Below, piece after piece: positions 33,715 to 42,344 of a stretch of 64,000 nucleotides of DNA. Below the pieces are notes generated by a model, which was given only the letters and a program-made list of their open reading frames with translations, was not told the origin of the DNA and searched no databases. This stretch comes from Streptomyces sp. NBC_00569 (GTDB lineage Bacteria > Actinomycetota > Actinomycetes > Streptomycetales > Streptomycetaceae): positions 1,798,001-1,862,000 of the forward strand of contig NZ_CP107783.1 in NCBI RefSeq assembly GCF_036345255.1, in the 5' to 3' direction. Position numbers and translations under genes: made by a program. Every line of letters starts with the position of its first letter. Within the stretch, counting starts at the first letter, position 1.

Positions 33715-33969
33715 GTTCCGCCGCGCCGAGACGTGAAGGCATCCCCTCGCCGGACAGGCCCAGGGTCTGTCCGGCGGATCAAGTCGCACTCGGTGGCCCG
33801 CGCTGATTTGTGCTGGTGAGCGGGGTCTGGTGCGTCGAGATGCAAGGCGGAGGAGGGCGACAGCGTGGAGCGTCGGCAACCGACGACAACGCCGCAGGTC
33901 GGCGTGCCAGACCACGCGCAAACAACGCATCGGGGCAATACACCTTGGCCTGTCGGGACGATGGGCGCA

Positions 33970-34009
33970 CGGGCGGTGCAGCCGGCTACGGAGCCGGCCG
34001 CACCGCCCG
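33970..34009. terminator. Bidirectional terminator hairpin
   Basis: The stem pairs 33970-33987 with 33992-34009 with a single mismatch and a four-base loop. It sits between two convergent genes, the methyltransferase (plus) and the amino-acid permease (minus), where a shared terminator is expected. There is no clear T-run, as is common in Streptomyces. Confidence 0.7.
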
Positions 34010-34151
34010 TCGCGCTCGTGCTGCCCTGAGCAAGAGCAGCCGGGCCACAGGTTCTTCTGACGGCGCTCCTTCAGAGCCGGTGAGGCGAGCGCTCCGCCCC
34101 GTACGTACGCCGACACAGGCGTGCGCCACCGGCGTGTTCTTCCCTTGCCCT

Positions 34152-35651
34152 CTAGGAGACCTCCTGCGGTTGGTTCGGCTGGAGTGCGCCGGACTGATCG
34201 CGCACCGGTCGCTTCCGCTGCAGCCACAGGCCCACCAGCGCGATGGCCACGGTGAATCCGAGGGCGAGCACGGCGTCCTCGCGGGCGTCCGGCAGGGAGA
34301 TCATCACCGCGTACAGCGCGACGAGCGCGATCAGGGTCGCCCAGGTGAGCCAAGGGAAGAGCCAGACTCCCGTGCCGGTCGCGGGACGGCGCCCTGCGGC
34401 GCGGTCGTGGCGGCCGAGTACGAGGTGGGAGGCGGCGATGCCGATCCAGGTGATGTAGACGGTGTCGCCGGTGATGTTCACGAGCCGGGTGAAGGCCGTG
34501 GTCGGATGGAACACCTGGAGCAGCAGGCAGAGCACGGCGACCGCGACGGTGAGCAGGATCGCCGTGTAGGGCACCCCGCGCCGGGAGACGCGTGCGAGGA
34601 AGGCCGGGGCGTCCTGGTCGCGGGCGAGCGCGAAGAGCATCCTGGAGCTGGCGTAGAGCTGGGAGTTCATCGTGGAGAGCAGTGCGGCGAACAGCACGAT
34701 GTTCAGGAGGGTGGACGCGCCGTTCAGGCCGAGATGGCTGAGGGTGGCGACGAACGGGCTCGCCCCGACGGCGGCGCTGTTCCAGGGCAGGAGCAGCACG
34801 ATCACGGCCAGCGAGCCGAGGTAGAAGACGCTGACCCGGACCAGGATGGTGCGGGTGCTCTTGCGGATGGCGGCCGCGGCGTCCCGCGTCTCGCCCGCGG
34901 CGATGGTCACGATCTCGGTGCCGGAGAAGGAGAACATGGCGCCCGAGGTGGCGATGACGACGCCGCTGAGTCCCATGGGGAGGAAGCCGCCGTGGTCCAC
35001 GAGGTTTCCGACGCCGGGTGCAGGCGTACCCGGCAGCAGGCCGGCGACCGCGACGATGCCGACCGCGATGAACAGGGCGATCACCGCGACCTTGATCCAG
35101 ACGGCCCAGAACTCCATCTCGCCGTAGGCGCGTACGGAGGTCAGGTTGACCGCGCTGACCACGGCCACCACGGTCAGGGCGGTGAGCCAGACCGGCAGAG
35201 CCGGCAGCCAGCCGTGCACGATCTGTGCGAGCGCGATCGACTCGACGCACAGCCCCAGGGGCCAGCCGACCCAGTAGAGCCAGCCGCTCGCGAACCCTGC
35301 CCAGCGGCCGAAGGCCAGTCGTCCGTACACCGCGAAGGCACCGGTGTCCGGTCGGGGCATCGACATCTCGGCCAGCATGCGCATAACCAGGATGACGACG
35401 GCGGCTGTGACGGCGTACGAGATCAGGATGCCCGGGCCCGCCTGCTGGATGCTCACCCCCGAGCCGACGAAGAGTCCCGCGCCGACCGCACCACCGATGC
35501 TGATCATGGTGATGTGGCGGCTGCGCAGGCTCTGGGCCAACGTCGCCGAGCCACCGCCCGCAACAGCCGGACCACCCGGCAGCACGCCCCGGCCCGCGCC
35601 TTCGGCCGTGTCGGTGCGCTGCCGCGCCACCGTTGCGTTCTCTTCCTTCAT
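34152..35651 (-). CDS. Amino acid permease (APC family, GABA permease-like)
   Basis: This 499-residue protein with about 12 membrane helices shows the APC family start RSRHITMISIGGAVGAGLFV and GSGVSIQQAGPGILISYAVT. The consensus GEMEFWAVWIKVAVIALFIA and the FSFSGTEIVTIAAGE segment mark the amino-acid transporter subfamily that includes GabP, LysP and AnsP. It is co-translated with the upstream glutamyl-GABA hydrolase (ATGA overlap), so the pair probably imports and processes a gamma-glutamylated amine or GABA. The divergent GntR gene is the likely regulator. Confidence 0.88.
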   Translation of the reverse strand: MKEENATVARQRTDTAEGAGRGVLPGGPAVAGGGSATLAQSLRSRHITMISIGGAVGAGLFVGSGVSIQQAGPGILISYAVTAAVVILVMRMLAEMSMPRPDTGAFAVYGRLAFGRWAGFASGWLYWVGWPLGLCVESIALAQIVHGWLPALPVWLTALTVVAVVSAVNLTSVRAYGEMEFWAVWIKVAVIALFIAVGIVAVAGLLPGTPAPGVGNLVDHGGFLPMGLSGVVIATSGAMFSFSGTEIVTIAAGETRDAAAAIRKSTRTILVRVSVFYLGSLAVIVLLLPWNSAAVGASPFVATLSHLGLNGASTLLNIVLFAALLSTMNSQLYASSRMLFALARDQDAPAFLARVSRRGVPYTAILLTVAVAVLCLLLQVFHPTTAFTRLVNITGDTVYITWIGIAASHLVLGRHDRAAGRRPATGTGVWLFPWLTWATLIALVALYAVMISLPDAREDAVLALGFTVAIALVGLWLQRKRPVRDQSGALQPNQPQEVS

Positions 35652-36439
35652 GACCGGACCCCTGTCCGCGACTGGGCACGCACCTGCTGCGACAGCGCGC
35701 TGAACAGCGGCAGGCGCAGCTCCGGGCTGGGGACGAACGCCTCGGGATGCCATTGGACGCCGACGGTCCATGCGGCGTCGGCGGCATCGGAGGCGGTGTA
35801 TGCCTCGATGGCCTCCACGCATCCGTCGTCCGCGCGGGCCGACACCCGCAGTCCGTCGCCCACCCGGTCGACCGCCTGGTGGTGACCGGAGGACACGGGG
35901 ATCCGGTCGCGTCCGAACACCGCGGCCACCGCGCTCCCGGCCGACAGCACGACGTCGTGCACGGCCCACTCCTGGCCGGGCTCCGGGTCGTGCGCGACGG
36001 AGGTCTTCGGCAGGTCGAGGTGGAGGGTGCCGCCGCGCAGGACGTTGAGCAGCTGCATGCCGCGGCAGATACCCAGGAGCGGGAACCCGCCGTCCAGGGC
36101 GTGCTGGATCACGGCCGTGTCCAGCCGGTCCTGCGCGGGATTGACGTCGTAGAGCGCCGAATGGTCCGGGTCGGCTCCGTACCGGGCCGGATCGACGTCC
36201 CCGCCGCCCGGCACGACGAAGCCGCGACAGTCGAAGGCTTGGGCGTCGAGCGTGCTCCCGTCCTCGGACGGCCGCAGCAGGACGGGCTCGGCGCCCGCGG
36301 CGCGGATCAGGTCGACGATGTCGTCGAAGATGCGGTTCGCCTCGAGCACGCGCTGGTCGGCGCCGGGCGCGGTGGCGTCGCTCAGGCGTACGGGTATTCC
36401 GATGCGGGGTGCCGGTGCCGCGGACTCAGTCGTACTCAT
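35648..36439 (-). CDS. Gamma-glutamyl-GABA hydrolase-like class I glutamine amidotransferase (PuuD family)
   Basis: This 263-residue hydrolase carries the catalytic triad Cys125 (GICRGMQLLN), His231 and Glu233 (VQWHPEAF), and the oxyanion segment FVVPGGGDVDPARYG. PuuD enzymes hydrolyse gamma-glutamyl-GABA in putrescine degradation, and relatives act on other gamma-glutamyl amines. The start is the ATG at 36439 with GGAG upstream. It overlaps the permease gene by four bases and is divergent from a GntR-type regulator 58 bp away. Confidence 0.85.
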   Translation of the reverse strand: MSTTESAAPAPRIGIPVRLSDATAPGADQRVLEANRIFDDIVDLIRAAGAEPVLLRPSEDGSTLDAQAFDCRGFVVPGGGDVDPARYGADPDHSALYDVNPAQDRLDTAVIQHALDGGFPLLGICRGMQLLNVLRGGTLHLDLPKTSVAHDPEPGQEWAVHDVVLSAGSAVAAVFGRDRIPVSSGHHQAVDRVGDGLRVSARADDGCVEAIEAYTASDAADAAWTVGVQWHPEAFVPSPELRLPLFSALSQQVRAQSRTGVRS

Positions 36440-36455
36440 AGGCTCTCCTGCTGAT

Positions 36456-36466
36456 CGCAACTTGCG
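36456..36466. promoter_or_regulatory. Possible GntR operator in the divergent promoter region
   Basis: A perfect dyad CGCAAcTTGCG lies in the 58-bp gap between the puuD-like gene and the GntR gene. FadR/GntR proteins bind short palindromes in such positions. The dyad is short, so the call is tentative. Confidence 0.35.
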
Positions 36467-36497
36467 GTAGAGATGCGAAATCTAGAGGATAGGTTTC

Positions 36498-37217
36498 ATG
36501 GACGACAAGGGCTGGGCCCAACACATCGCGCCGGTGCGCTCGGCGGGAGCGGCGGAGGCGATCGCGCGGCGGCTCAACGAGCTGATCGGCGCGCGGATCC
36601 TCGTCGGCGGTGACCGCTTCCCTCCGGAGAAGGCCCTTGCCGAGATGTTCGGGGTGGCCGTGATGACCATGCGTCACGCCATGGCCGTGCTCCGGGAGGA
36701 CGGGCTGATCGAGACCCGGCGCGGACACCGCGCCGGCACTTATGTGGTGCCCGAAGTACTCGCCCGGATCCGGGAGCTGACCGCCCTCCACCCGTACACG
36801 CAGGCCGACATCGAAGAGCTGACGGCGTGGCGGATCGCGGTGTCCGGGGAGGCGTCCGCCCGGGCGGCGAGGCGCGCCTCCGAGGCGGGTCTTGCGAGGC
36901 TGCGCGAACTCGAGGCCGCGACCGACGAGGCCGTCGCCGACGCGGAGGCCTATCGCACGCTGGACGCCGGACTCCACCTCCACATCGCCGAACTCTCCGG
37001 CTCCCGGCGGCTGATGGAGGCCGAACAGGGCATCCAGGACGAGCTGACCCGGCTCCTGGCGGAGCACCCCGGCGGCGTGGAGGCGCGCAGTACGCCCGAC
37101 CAGCAGCACCGTGGTCTCGTCGCGGCGATCGAGCACAGTGACGCGGCGCAGGCGCGCGAGCAGTTCACGATCCACGCCGAGGCGACCGCGGACCTGTTCC
37201 TTCCGTTCGTCCAGTAA
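36498..37217 (+). CDS. GntR/FadR-family transcriptional regulator
   Basis: This 239-residue regulator has an N-terminal winged helix (AEAIARRLNELIGARILVGG, PPEKALAEMFGVAVMTMRHA, LREDGLIETRRGHRAGTYVV) and a C-terminal all-helical FCD-type domain (DIEELTAWRIAVSGEASARA to the end, with the metal-site pattern LDAGLHLHIAELSG and the later QQHRGLVAAIEHSD). It should sense a small acid or amine and control the divergent permease/hydrolase pair. A hairpin terminator follows at 37230-37267. Confidence 0.85.
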   Translation: MDDKGWAQHIAPVRSAGAAEAIARRLNELIGARILVGGDRFPPEKALAEMFGVAVMTMRHAMAVLREDGLIETRRGHRAGTYVVPEVLARIRELTALHPYTQADIEELTAWRIAVSGEASARAARRASEAGLARLRELEAATDEAVADAEAYRTLDAGLHLHIAELSGSRRLMEAEQGIQDELTRLLAEHPGGVEARSTPDQQHRGLVAAIEHSDAAQAREQFTIHAEATADLFLPFVQ

Positions 37218-37229
37218 CCGACGTACGTG

Positions 37230-37267
37230 AAGGGGACGTCCGGAGTCGAGACCCCGGACGCCCCCTT
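37230..37267 (+). terminator. Rho-independent terminator of the GntR gene
   Basis: The stem 37230-37243 pairs with 37254-37267 with one mismatch, and the right arm ends in CCCCCTTT. It lies 13 bases after the GntR stop codon. Confidence 0.75.
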
Positions 37268-37280
37268 TCGCCACTGGGAA

Positions 37281-37470
37281 CTACACCACCTTGGACAGGA
37301 ACGACTGGGTGCGTTCGCGTTGCGGGTTGGTCAGGACATCGCAGGGGGTGTCCGGATTCGACGACGACGCCGCCGTCCATGAAGACGAGGCTGCCGCCGA
37401 CCTCGCGAGCGAAGCCCCTGCCGTACGTGACGACGATCATCGTCATGCCGGCGCGGATCGCGGCGGCTCA
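37281..37470 (-). pseudogene. Polar amino-acid ABC transporter ATPase, C-terminal remnant
   Basis: The minus-strand frame MTMIVVTYGRGFAREVGGSL followed by VFMDGGVVVESG is the end of GlnQ-type ATPases (MTMVVVTHEMGFAREVADRV, VFMDGG.IVE.G). The switch His is replaced by Tyr and the motif is altered. The conserved ending (NPQRERTQSFLSKVV) is in another frame. Only the last 55-60 codons remain. Confidence 0.65.
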
Positions 37471-37501
37471 TGCCAGGCACGAGGCCTTGAGGTGAGCAGG
37501 T

Positions 37502-37543
37502 GCTTGGCCTGCCGCATCACGGGGGGCATGCGGCAGGCCAAGC
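37502..37543. terminator. Perfect 16-bp inverted repeat
   Basis: The arms 37502-37517 and 37528-37543 are exact complements with a 10-base loop. The hairpin lies about 165 bp beyond the stop of the minus-strand wHTH gene and could terminate it. It lacks a T-run. Confidence 0.6.
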
Positions 37544-37707
37544 GGTCGTGACCCTACCGGCCGCCGACGTGTCGGTGATCCTGGACCGCGCCCGGGCGGG
37601 AGGCTACCGACAAGTTCTGGGCTCGGACTCAGTCCGGCGCCGGCCATGCCTGGTGGCGCCCCGGGATGCCTGGTCCCGCTGTCAGCTGCCCGCAGCCACT
37701 GGCGCGT

Positions 37708-38088
37708 CTATTGTCGCGGCACGGCACAGGTGCTACTCGTGGTGGCGTTCTGCGTCCGGTTGACCGCCGCCCAGCGGCCATCAGCTTCTTGCACCGCCAG
37801 GCCGATCTGTGCGAGCCCGTCCACGTGTTTCATGATCGTCCGCTTGGTGTAGCCGACCGCCTCACACAGATGCTGGATCGAGTGCGGTCCGTGCTCCAGC
37901 AGTTGTCCGTAGGTGCGGGCAGCATGGTGGCCCAGCTGCTCCGGTGCGGGGCGTTGGCTGACCGCCGTGGCCTGGATCGGGGTTTTCTCCGCAGAGACAT
38001 TTTTGGGCGCCGGGCCGGGCCGCGGTGTCCGATTCACGGTCCGGTGCTTGCGGCCCTTCCGCTTCTTCTTGCTCACTTGGCTCCTCAT
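37708..38088 (-). CDS. Small winged-helix DNA-binding protein with a basic N-terminus
   Basis: This encodes 126 residues from the ATG at 38088; ATGs at 38109 and 38145 are alternatives. The N-terminus is strongly basic (SKKKRKGRKHRTVNRTPRPG). The C-terminal half holds a winged helix: HAARTYGQLLEHGPHSIQHL, CEAVGYTKRTIMKHVDGLAQ, then LAVQEADGRWAAVNR as the wing. Family and target are unknown. The basic arm suggests DNA or RNA binding without a ligand domain. Confidence 0.55.
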   Translation of the reverse strand: MRSQVSKKKRKGRKHRTVNRTPRPGPAPKNVSAEKTPIQATAVSQRPAPEQLGHHAARTYGQLLEHGPHSIQHLCEAVGYTKRTIMKHVDGLAQIGLAVQEADGRWAAVNRTQNATTSSTCAVPRQ

Positions 38089-38256
38089 CAGCGTCGTAGC
38101 AGGTGACATGCCCAACGAGTTCCGTTGCCGCAGGGCTTCGGCCAATCGAGCATGTGTCCGCAGACGTGGATCTGGCAGAACGGCGGTGCGGCAGGCACGA
38201 ATCGACGTGATGCAGCTGCCAGCTCGCCGGTCTTTCGGTGTTTCGGCTGGTGAGTC

Positions 38257-38451
38257 TCAGTTTTCCGACGGAATGCGGGCAGCGATCTCGCGGGCGAACC
38301 ACTCCGCTTCCTGCGAGAGTTCGTCCAGCTCTTCGCCCGCGATGAGGTGCAGCAGACGCAGCAGATCGTGGGTTTCCTCAGATGTGAGGACCTCCAGTCG
38401 GCGCGCGGCCGCGTCTGGGGCAGGAAGGGCGCTGGTGATGTCTTGGCTCAT
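38257..38451 (-). CDS. Small hypothetical helical protein
   Basis: This encodes 64 residues from the ATG at 38451 (MSQDITSALPAPDAAARRLE). It is almost wholly helical and acidic (EETHDLLRLLHLIAGEELDE, then LSQEAEWFAREIAARIP). No family was recognised. It may form a helical dimer. Confidence 0.45.
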   Translation of the reverse strand: MSQDITSALPAPDAAARRLEVLTSEETHDLLRLLHLIAGEELDELSQEAEWFAREIAARIPSEN

Positions 38452-38871
38452 GCGCGCTTCAACGACGATGTCGGGGCTCGCGGCACTGTGCTTCGGTGGA
38501 CGTGCACCCACATGGACGCAAGCGCGGCGACCCGCCCGGAGCGTCTGCCCCTGGCTCGTCAGGCGGAGGCGGCACTGGAGATATATGTGTCAGGCATCTT
38601 CGCGGTCCGCAGCAAAGTCGCCGTGGCCTTCTCCTTGCATGGGTCTCAACGCCACGGCGTGCGCGGCATGTTGTACCGGGACGGATGCCCTGTGGGCCGA
38701 TCGCACCGGTCGCAGGCCGGACCGGTCTGCCGCTTCGGACGGCGCCACAGTTTCAGCATGCTGTGCTGCTCATCGGTGCAGGTTGCATCGGTGAGCGAGC
38801 TGCTCTGCTGCTGACGGTCAGGCTCCTCATTTCTCGGTGCGCTCGGCCGGGTTACGAAGTGCCGCCGCGCT
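38452..38871. other. Spacer with no supported gene
   Basis: Frames on both strands are arbitrary in composition. Nothing was recognised until the Tn3 remnant that begins at about 38872. Confidence 0.35.
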
Positions 38872-39108
38872 CGGGACAACCGCTACCTCGACGCCGCCGT
38901 CGACCATCTGCGGGCCCAGCCGCCCACGGAGCGGGAGCATGACGGCCTGGACGAGGACGTGGCCCGAGTCGCCCCGCTGAAGCACGCCGATCTCAACCGC
39001 CAGGACCGCTACCGCTTCGCCGCGCGCCCGCCACGCGAGGGCCTGCGCCCCCTGCGTGACCCGGCGACCGCCCACCTTGACGAGGACCACGAGGACACCG
39101 GCGAATGA
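38872..39108 (+). pseudogene. Tn3 family transposase C-terminal remnant
   Basis: The plus-strand frame reads RDNRYLDAAVDHLRAQ, then DEDVARVAPLKHADLNRQDR and YRFAARPPREGLRPLRDP before the stop. This matches the extreme C-terminus of Tn3 transposases (NT.Y...A...L, DED.ARLSPL...HIN..GRY.F). The catalytic DDE residues are upstream in the family and absent here. Confidence 0.6.
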
Positions 39109-39276
39109 CGTGGCGTCAGGGCGCGGATCGGGTCGCGATCAATGAGCGTCGCAGCTTCCGGGGCAAGTGCCCCGTCGAGGGGACGGAGCCCGCCGATCTG
39201 CGACTGCGCCGTGCGGGCCGCAGGAAGGCAGCGTCGGGCCCGAGGGCCCCGGCTGCGCACCCGCCGAGATGAGGTG

Positions 39277-39855
39277 TCAGACGATGGCGAGCCGGTCCAC
39301 CAGCAGCTCCACCCTCGAGTCGGTGTACTCCGGCGGCAGCCGTCCCGACCGGGTCAAGGTCGCCACCCCGTGCAGGGATGCCCAGAACACCTCGGTGAAC
39401 AGCCCCGGGTCGACGCCGTCCCCGGTGACCTCGCCGAGGGTCTCCAGCAGCGCGGCGAAGGCGTCCTTGAGAGGTTCCGGGGTTTCCTCCTGTGCGTACG
39501 CCAGACCGCCGTCGAGCTGGAAGATGGCGTCGTAGACCGCCGGGTTGGATGCGGCGAAGTCGAGGTAGGCGCGGGCGAGGGCGGCAACCCGCTCGCGCGG
39601 GCCGTTCGCGGCGGCGGTCGCGGCCCGCACCGCCGCGGCCAGCTCGGTGGCGCCCTGGAGGGCGACGGCGCCGATGATCTCCCGCTTGCCGCGGAAGTGG
39701 CTGTAGAGGACGGGCTGGCTGTACTCGATGCGCTCGGCGAGCCGGCGGGTGGTGACCGCGTCCCAGCCCTGCAGCTCGGCGAGTTCGCGGGCCGTCGCCA
39801 CGATGAGGCGCTCGCGCTCCGCCCGTTCGCGCTGCTTGCGTTCCTGTACCGACAT
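39277..39855 (-). CDS. TetR-family transcriptional regulator
   Basis: This 192-residue regulator has an N-terminal helix-turn-helix: RLIVATARELAELQGWDAVT, TRRLAERIEYSQPVLYSHFR, GKREIIGAVALQGATEL. The C-terminal ligand domain is of the TetR_C_13/WHG type (RAYLDFAASNPAVYDAIFQL). It is divergent from the DUF1772 gene, and near-identical palindromes lie by each start, so it probably represses both. The ligand is unknown. Confidence 0.88.
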   Translation of the reverse strand: MSVQERKQRERAERERLIVATARELAELQGWDAVTTRRLAERIEYSQPVLYSHFRGKREIIGAVALQGATELAAAVRAATAAANGPRERVAALARAYLDFAASNPAVYDAIFQLDGGLAYAQEETPEPLKDAFAALLETLGEVTGDGVDPGLFTEVFWASLHGVATLTRSGRLPPEYTDSRVELLVDRLAIV

Positions 39856-39863
39856 GATTCGAT

Positions 39864-39878
39864 CCTAGCACCGCTAGA
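39864..39878. promoter_or_regulatory. TetR operator, site 1
   Basis: The sequence CCTAGCACCGCTAGA lies 9 bases upstream of the TetR gene start (minus strand). It is a near-palindrome and matches site 2 in 13 of 15 bases. Confidence 0.6.
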
Positions 39879-39914
39879 CATGAGAGCGGCAGCAGCGCTA
39901 GCGTTGCCTCATCA

Positions 39915-39929
39915 CCTAGCAACGCTAGG
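39915..39929. promoter_or_regulatory. TetR operator, site 2
   Basis: CCTAGCAACGCTAGG is a 6-3-6 palindrome just upstream of the DUF1772 gene. A third half-site (GCAACGCTAG on the minus strand, 39898-39907) pairs with it as a larger inverted repeat. Repressor binding here would block the DUF1772 promoter. Confidence 0.65.
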
Positions 39930-39953
39930 ATCCAGTGCCTAGGAGGGGTCATC

Positions 39954-40400
39954 ATGCTCAACGCACTCGAGGTCATCACTACCGTGGTCGTCGGCCTGAT
40001 GGTCGGGGTGGAGTTCTCCGTCGCCTTCGTCATCAACCGGATCCTCGACGCACTCCCCGATGACAGCGGCCAACTCGGCCGCGCCCACGGGGGCCGGATG
40101 CTCGGCGCCGTGATGCCGGTCTGGTACATCGGCTCGCTCGTCCTCGTCGGCATCTGGGCCATCGCCGGATGGCATCACGACGGCGCCGGCCTCGTCGTCA
40201 CCGCCGGCGCACTGCTGATCCTCAGCGTGATCATGTCGATCCTGCTGCTCGTCCCGATCAACAACCAGGGCAAGACATGGACCCCCGAAAACCGGCCCGC
40301 CGACTGGAAGGAGCAGATGAACCGCTGGGACCGCTACCACTACGTCCGCGTCGCCGTCATCATCGCCGCCTTCGCCCTGCTGGTCACCGCCCTCACCTGA
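39954..40400 (+). CDS. DUF1772 membrane protein (anthrone oxygenase-like)
   Basis: This 148-residue protein has four membrane helices: ITTVVVGLMVGVEFSVAFVI, MLGAVMPVWYIGSLVLVGIW, VVTAGALLILSVIMSILLLV and VRVAVIIAAFALLVTALT. DUF1772 relatives include anthrone oxygenases; conserved features are the loop NNQGKTWTPENRPADWKEQM and WDRYHYVR. The gene has AGGAGGGG upstream and is controlled by the divergent TetR gene, judging from operator placement. Confidence 0.8.
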   Translation: MLNALEVITTVVVGLMVGVEFSVAFVINRILDALPDDSGQLGRAHGGRMLGAVMPVWYIGSLVLVGIWAIAGWHHDGAGLVVTAGALLILSVIMSILLLVPINNQGKTWTPENRPADWKEQMNRWDRYHYVRVAVIIAAFALLVTALT

Positions 40401-40439
40401 GCCCACGGGCTCACCCTCCGATCGTCAGCCGCAACCGCT

Positions 40440-40554
40440 CGGCCGTGCGCCCGAAGTGCGGCACCGCCACCTCATCCACATCCAGAACCCGGACACCAAC
40501 ACCCTCGAACTCCGCCGGCATCCCCACGACGCGGGCGCCGGCGCCACCCACTGA
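40440..40554 (+). pseudogene. Short C-terminal gene fragment
   Basis: A plus-strand frame reads VRHRHLIHIQNPDTNTLELR before a stop at 40554. The pattern resembles the last strand of VOC-fold or related proteins (IxDPDGNxLELR). It is too short to assign. Confidence 0.3.
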
Positions 40555-40578
40555 CCGATAGCGAGAGGACGTACCGAA

Positions 40579-40929
40579 ATGGCCAAGCTGCACAGTCTCG
40601 ACCCGCACACGCCGATGTTCGCGCAGCTCAAGGAGAAGACCGGGCCCATCGCCCTGGCCAACACCTTCGTCGTTCCGAAGGAGAGGACTGAGTTGTTCCT
40701 GGCCCTCTTTCACAGGCAGGCCGAATTCATGAAGGCTCAGCCGGGATTCGTCTCCCTGCAGATGCACAAGGGAACCGGGGACAGTCAGCTGCTGATGAAC
40801 ATCGCGCTCTGGGAGTCGACCGAGGCGCTCGCCACGGCGTTCGGCAGCCCGGAGTTCCAGCGCATGGCAGCCGAGTTCCCCGACGACATCGTGTCGTACC
40901 CGCACATCTTCGAGCAGATCGACGCATGA
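40579..40929 (+). CDS. Antibiotic biosynthesis monooxygenase-family protein (ABM domain)
   Basis: This 116-residue protein has a ferredoxin-like ABM fold: NTFVVPKERTELFLALFHRQ, AEFMKAQPGFVSLQMHKGTG, LLMNIALWESTEALATAFGS. ABM proteins are small dimeric cofactor-free monooxygenases or heme-degrading enzymes. The substrate is unknown. It lies in a plus-strand run with the DUF1772 and VOC genes, both of oxidation-related families. Confidence 0.8.
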   Translation: MAKLHSLDPHTPMFAQLKEKTGPIALANTFVVPKERTELFLALFHRQAEFMKAQPGFVSLQMHKGTGDSQLLMNIALWESTEALATAFGSPEFQRMAAEFPDDIVSYPHIFEQIDA

Positions 40930-41061
40930 CACGGCAGCTGTAGTCGGGGGACGGCAGCCGGAGAAGCCCTGCCCTCCCCCGCGGGCACTCACGCATCCAT
41001 GCACCATGCCGGGTCGCCGACCACCCCAACACGCGTGACCCGTCCCGGAAGAGGAGTCCCT

Positions 41062-41448
41062 ATGGCCGTGCAACTGAACCACACCATCGTCCCTGCCCAT
41101 GACCCGCAAACCTCGGCGCAGTTCCTGGCCGAAATCCTCGGCCTGAGTGTCGATCCGCCGGTGGCGCACTTCACGCCGGTCACGCTGGCCAACCAAGTCA
41201 GCCTGGACTACGACCAGGTGGACGACTTCGACCCACACCACTACGCGTTCATGGTCAGCGAGCAGGAGTTCGACGCCGCCCTCGCCCGCATCCAGCACCG
41301 GGGAATCACCCACTACGGCGATCCCACATGCCAAGAGATGGGGCAGATCTATCGCAGCAAGCGCACCAAAGGCCGCAGAGGCACCTACTTCCACGACCCC
41401 GACGGACATCTCACGGAAATCCTCACCCCGGGCGGCACCGGGTCGTGA
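41062..41448 (+). CDS. VOC family (glyoxalase-fold) protein
   Basis: This 128-residue protein has the glyoxalase/dioxygenase fold: LNHTIVPAHDPQTSAQFLAE followed by ILGLS, then HHYAFMVSEQEFDAALARIQ, and the final GRRGTYFHDPDGHLTEILT strand. Metal-ligand candidates are His9 and Glu near the end (HLTEIL). The ATG at 41062 has GAGGAG upstream; a longer frame starts at 40999. It follows the ABM gene on the same strand. Confidence 0.82.
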   Translation: MAVQLNHTIVPAHDPQTSAQFLAEILGLSVDPPVAHFTPVTLANQVSLDYDQVDDFDPHHYAFMVSEQEFDAALARIQHRGITHYGDPTCQEMGQIYRSKRTKGRRGTYFHDPDGHLTEILTPGGTGS

Positions 41449-41469
41449 GACGGATGGCGGCCCAGCGGA

Positions 41470-41850
41470 TCACGGCTTCCAGGGCCTGTCTTCACTCTGT
41501 GCGCATCCAGATCATCAGCGCTGCCAGGGTCACGGCTGCCTGGTGGGACTGGGCGGTCTTGTCATAACTGGTCGCTGTCCCGCGCCACTGCTTGAGGCGG
41601 CTAGTGCACCTCTCGACCACGTCGCGCTACTTGTAGCGCTCGCCATCAAAAGCCGGTCGGTACCCGCCCGCTCAGCCCCGCCGGGCCCGGTTGGCCACCT
41701 GATCGGCCCGCTCGGGAATGGTGGGCCCGATCCCGCGCGCACGCGGGTGCAATCGGACAGCACGGGTGCTTTAGCCCTTGTCGCCCAGCACATGCTCCGG
41801 CGGGTACCGGCCGGCCCGAACTGCCGTGGCCGCCCCTCCTGTCCCGGGTC
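41470..41850 (-). pseudogene. Degenerate IS5 family transposase
   Basis: The minus strand spells broken pieces of an IS5 second frame (RPEHVLGDKG, STRAVRLHPRARGIGPTIPE, ERYK stop RDVVERC, LKQWRGTATSYDK) interrupted by several stops. A terminal-like GGCCTGTCTTCA lies at about 41483-41494. It has overwritten the 5' end of the adjacent hemerythrin-like gene. Confidence 0.6.
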
Positions 41851-42290
41851 GATCCGGAGGCGGACATCGTCCTGCACATGCAGGCCCAGCACGAGCGCGT
41901 TGAAGCCACGCTGACCAGGCTGGACACCGCAGTCCCGGCATGAGCGGCCACCTCCGGAGCCGACGAGCGCGACACCCTCGTGGCGCCCCTCACCGATCAC
42001 CGGGCGGTCCTGCTCGAACACCTCGACCACGAGAAACCCACCCTCCTTCCGCTGGCAGCCGAGCACATCACCGAAAAGGAATGGCCCTCCCTGGGCGACC
42101 ACCTGGTGGCCAACACCCCCAAGCTCACCCTGCTCACCCTCTTCGGCCTCGTCCTGGAGGACGCGAACCTGGCCGAGCGCACCACGCTCCTGTCCGCACT
42201 CCCCGCACCGGTACGCACATCTGGCACGTCGTCGGCCGCCCTCGCTACGCCCGCCACATCAGCCGCGTTACGCGCCACCCGACCATGCCC
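41839..42290 (+). pseudogene. Hemerythrin-like (HHE) domain protein, broken
   Basis: The plus-strand frame LSRVDPEADIVLHMQAQHER meets a stop at 41941-41943. It resumes as DERDTLVAPLTDHRAVLLEH, LDHEKPTLLPLAAEHITEKE and the C-terminal ALPAPVRTSG, after which a frameshift moves the usual ending (VVGRPRYARHISRV) into another frame. His/Glu residues of the diiron site pattern (HRAVLLEHLDHEK) remain. The N-terminus is lost to an IS5 remnant. Confidence 0.55.
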
Positions 42291-42344
42291 CATACGACTC
42301 ACCGGGCTCCACCGAGCTCACGAAGACTCGCAAGGAGAAGAACA

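Noticed and set aside
32833..35787. 984-residue minus-strand frame
   Set aside because: It spans several unrelated genes in a shadow frame and carries no recognisable domain.
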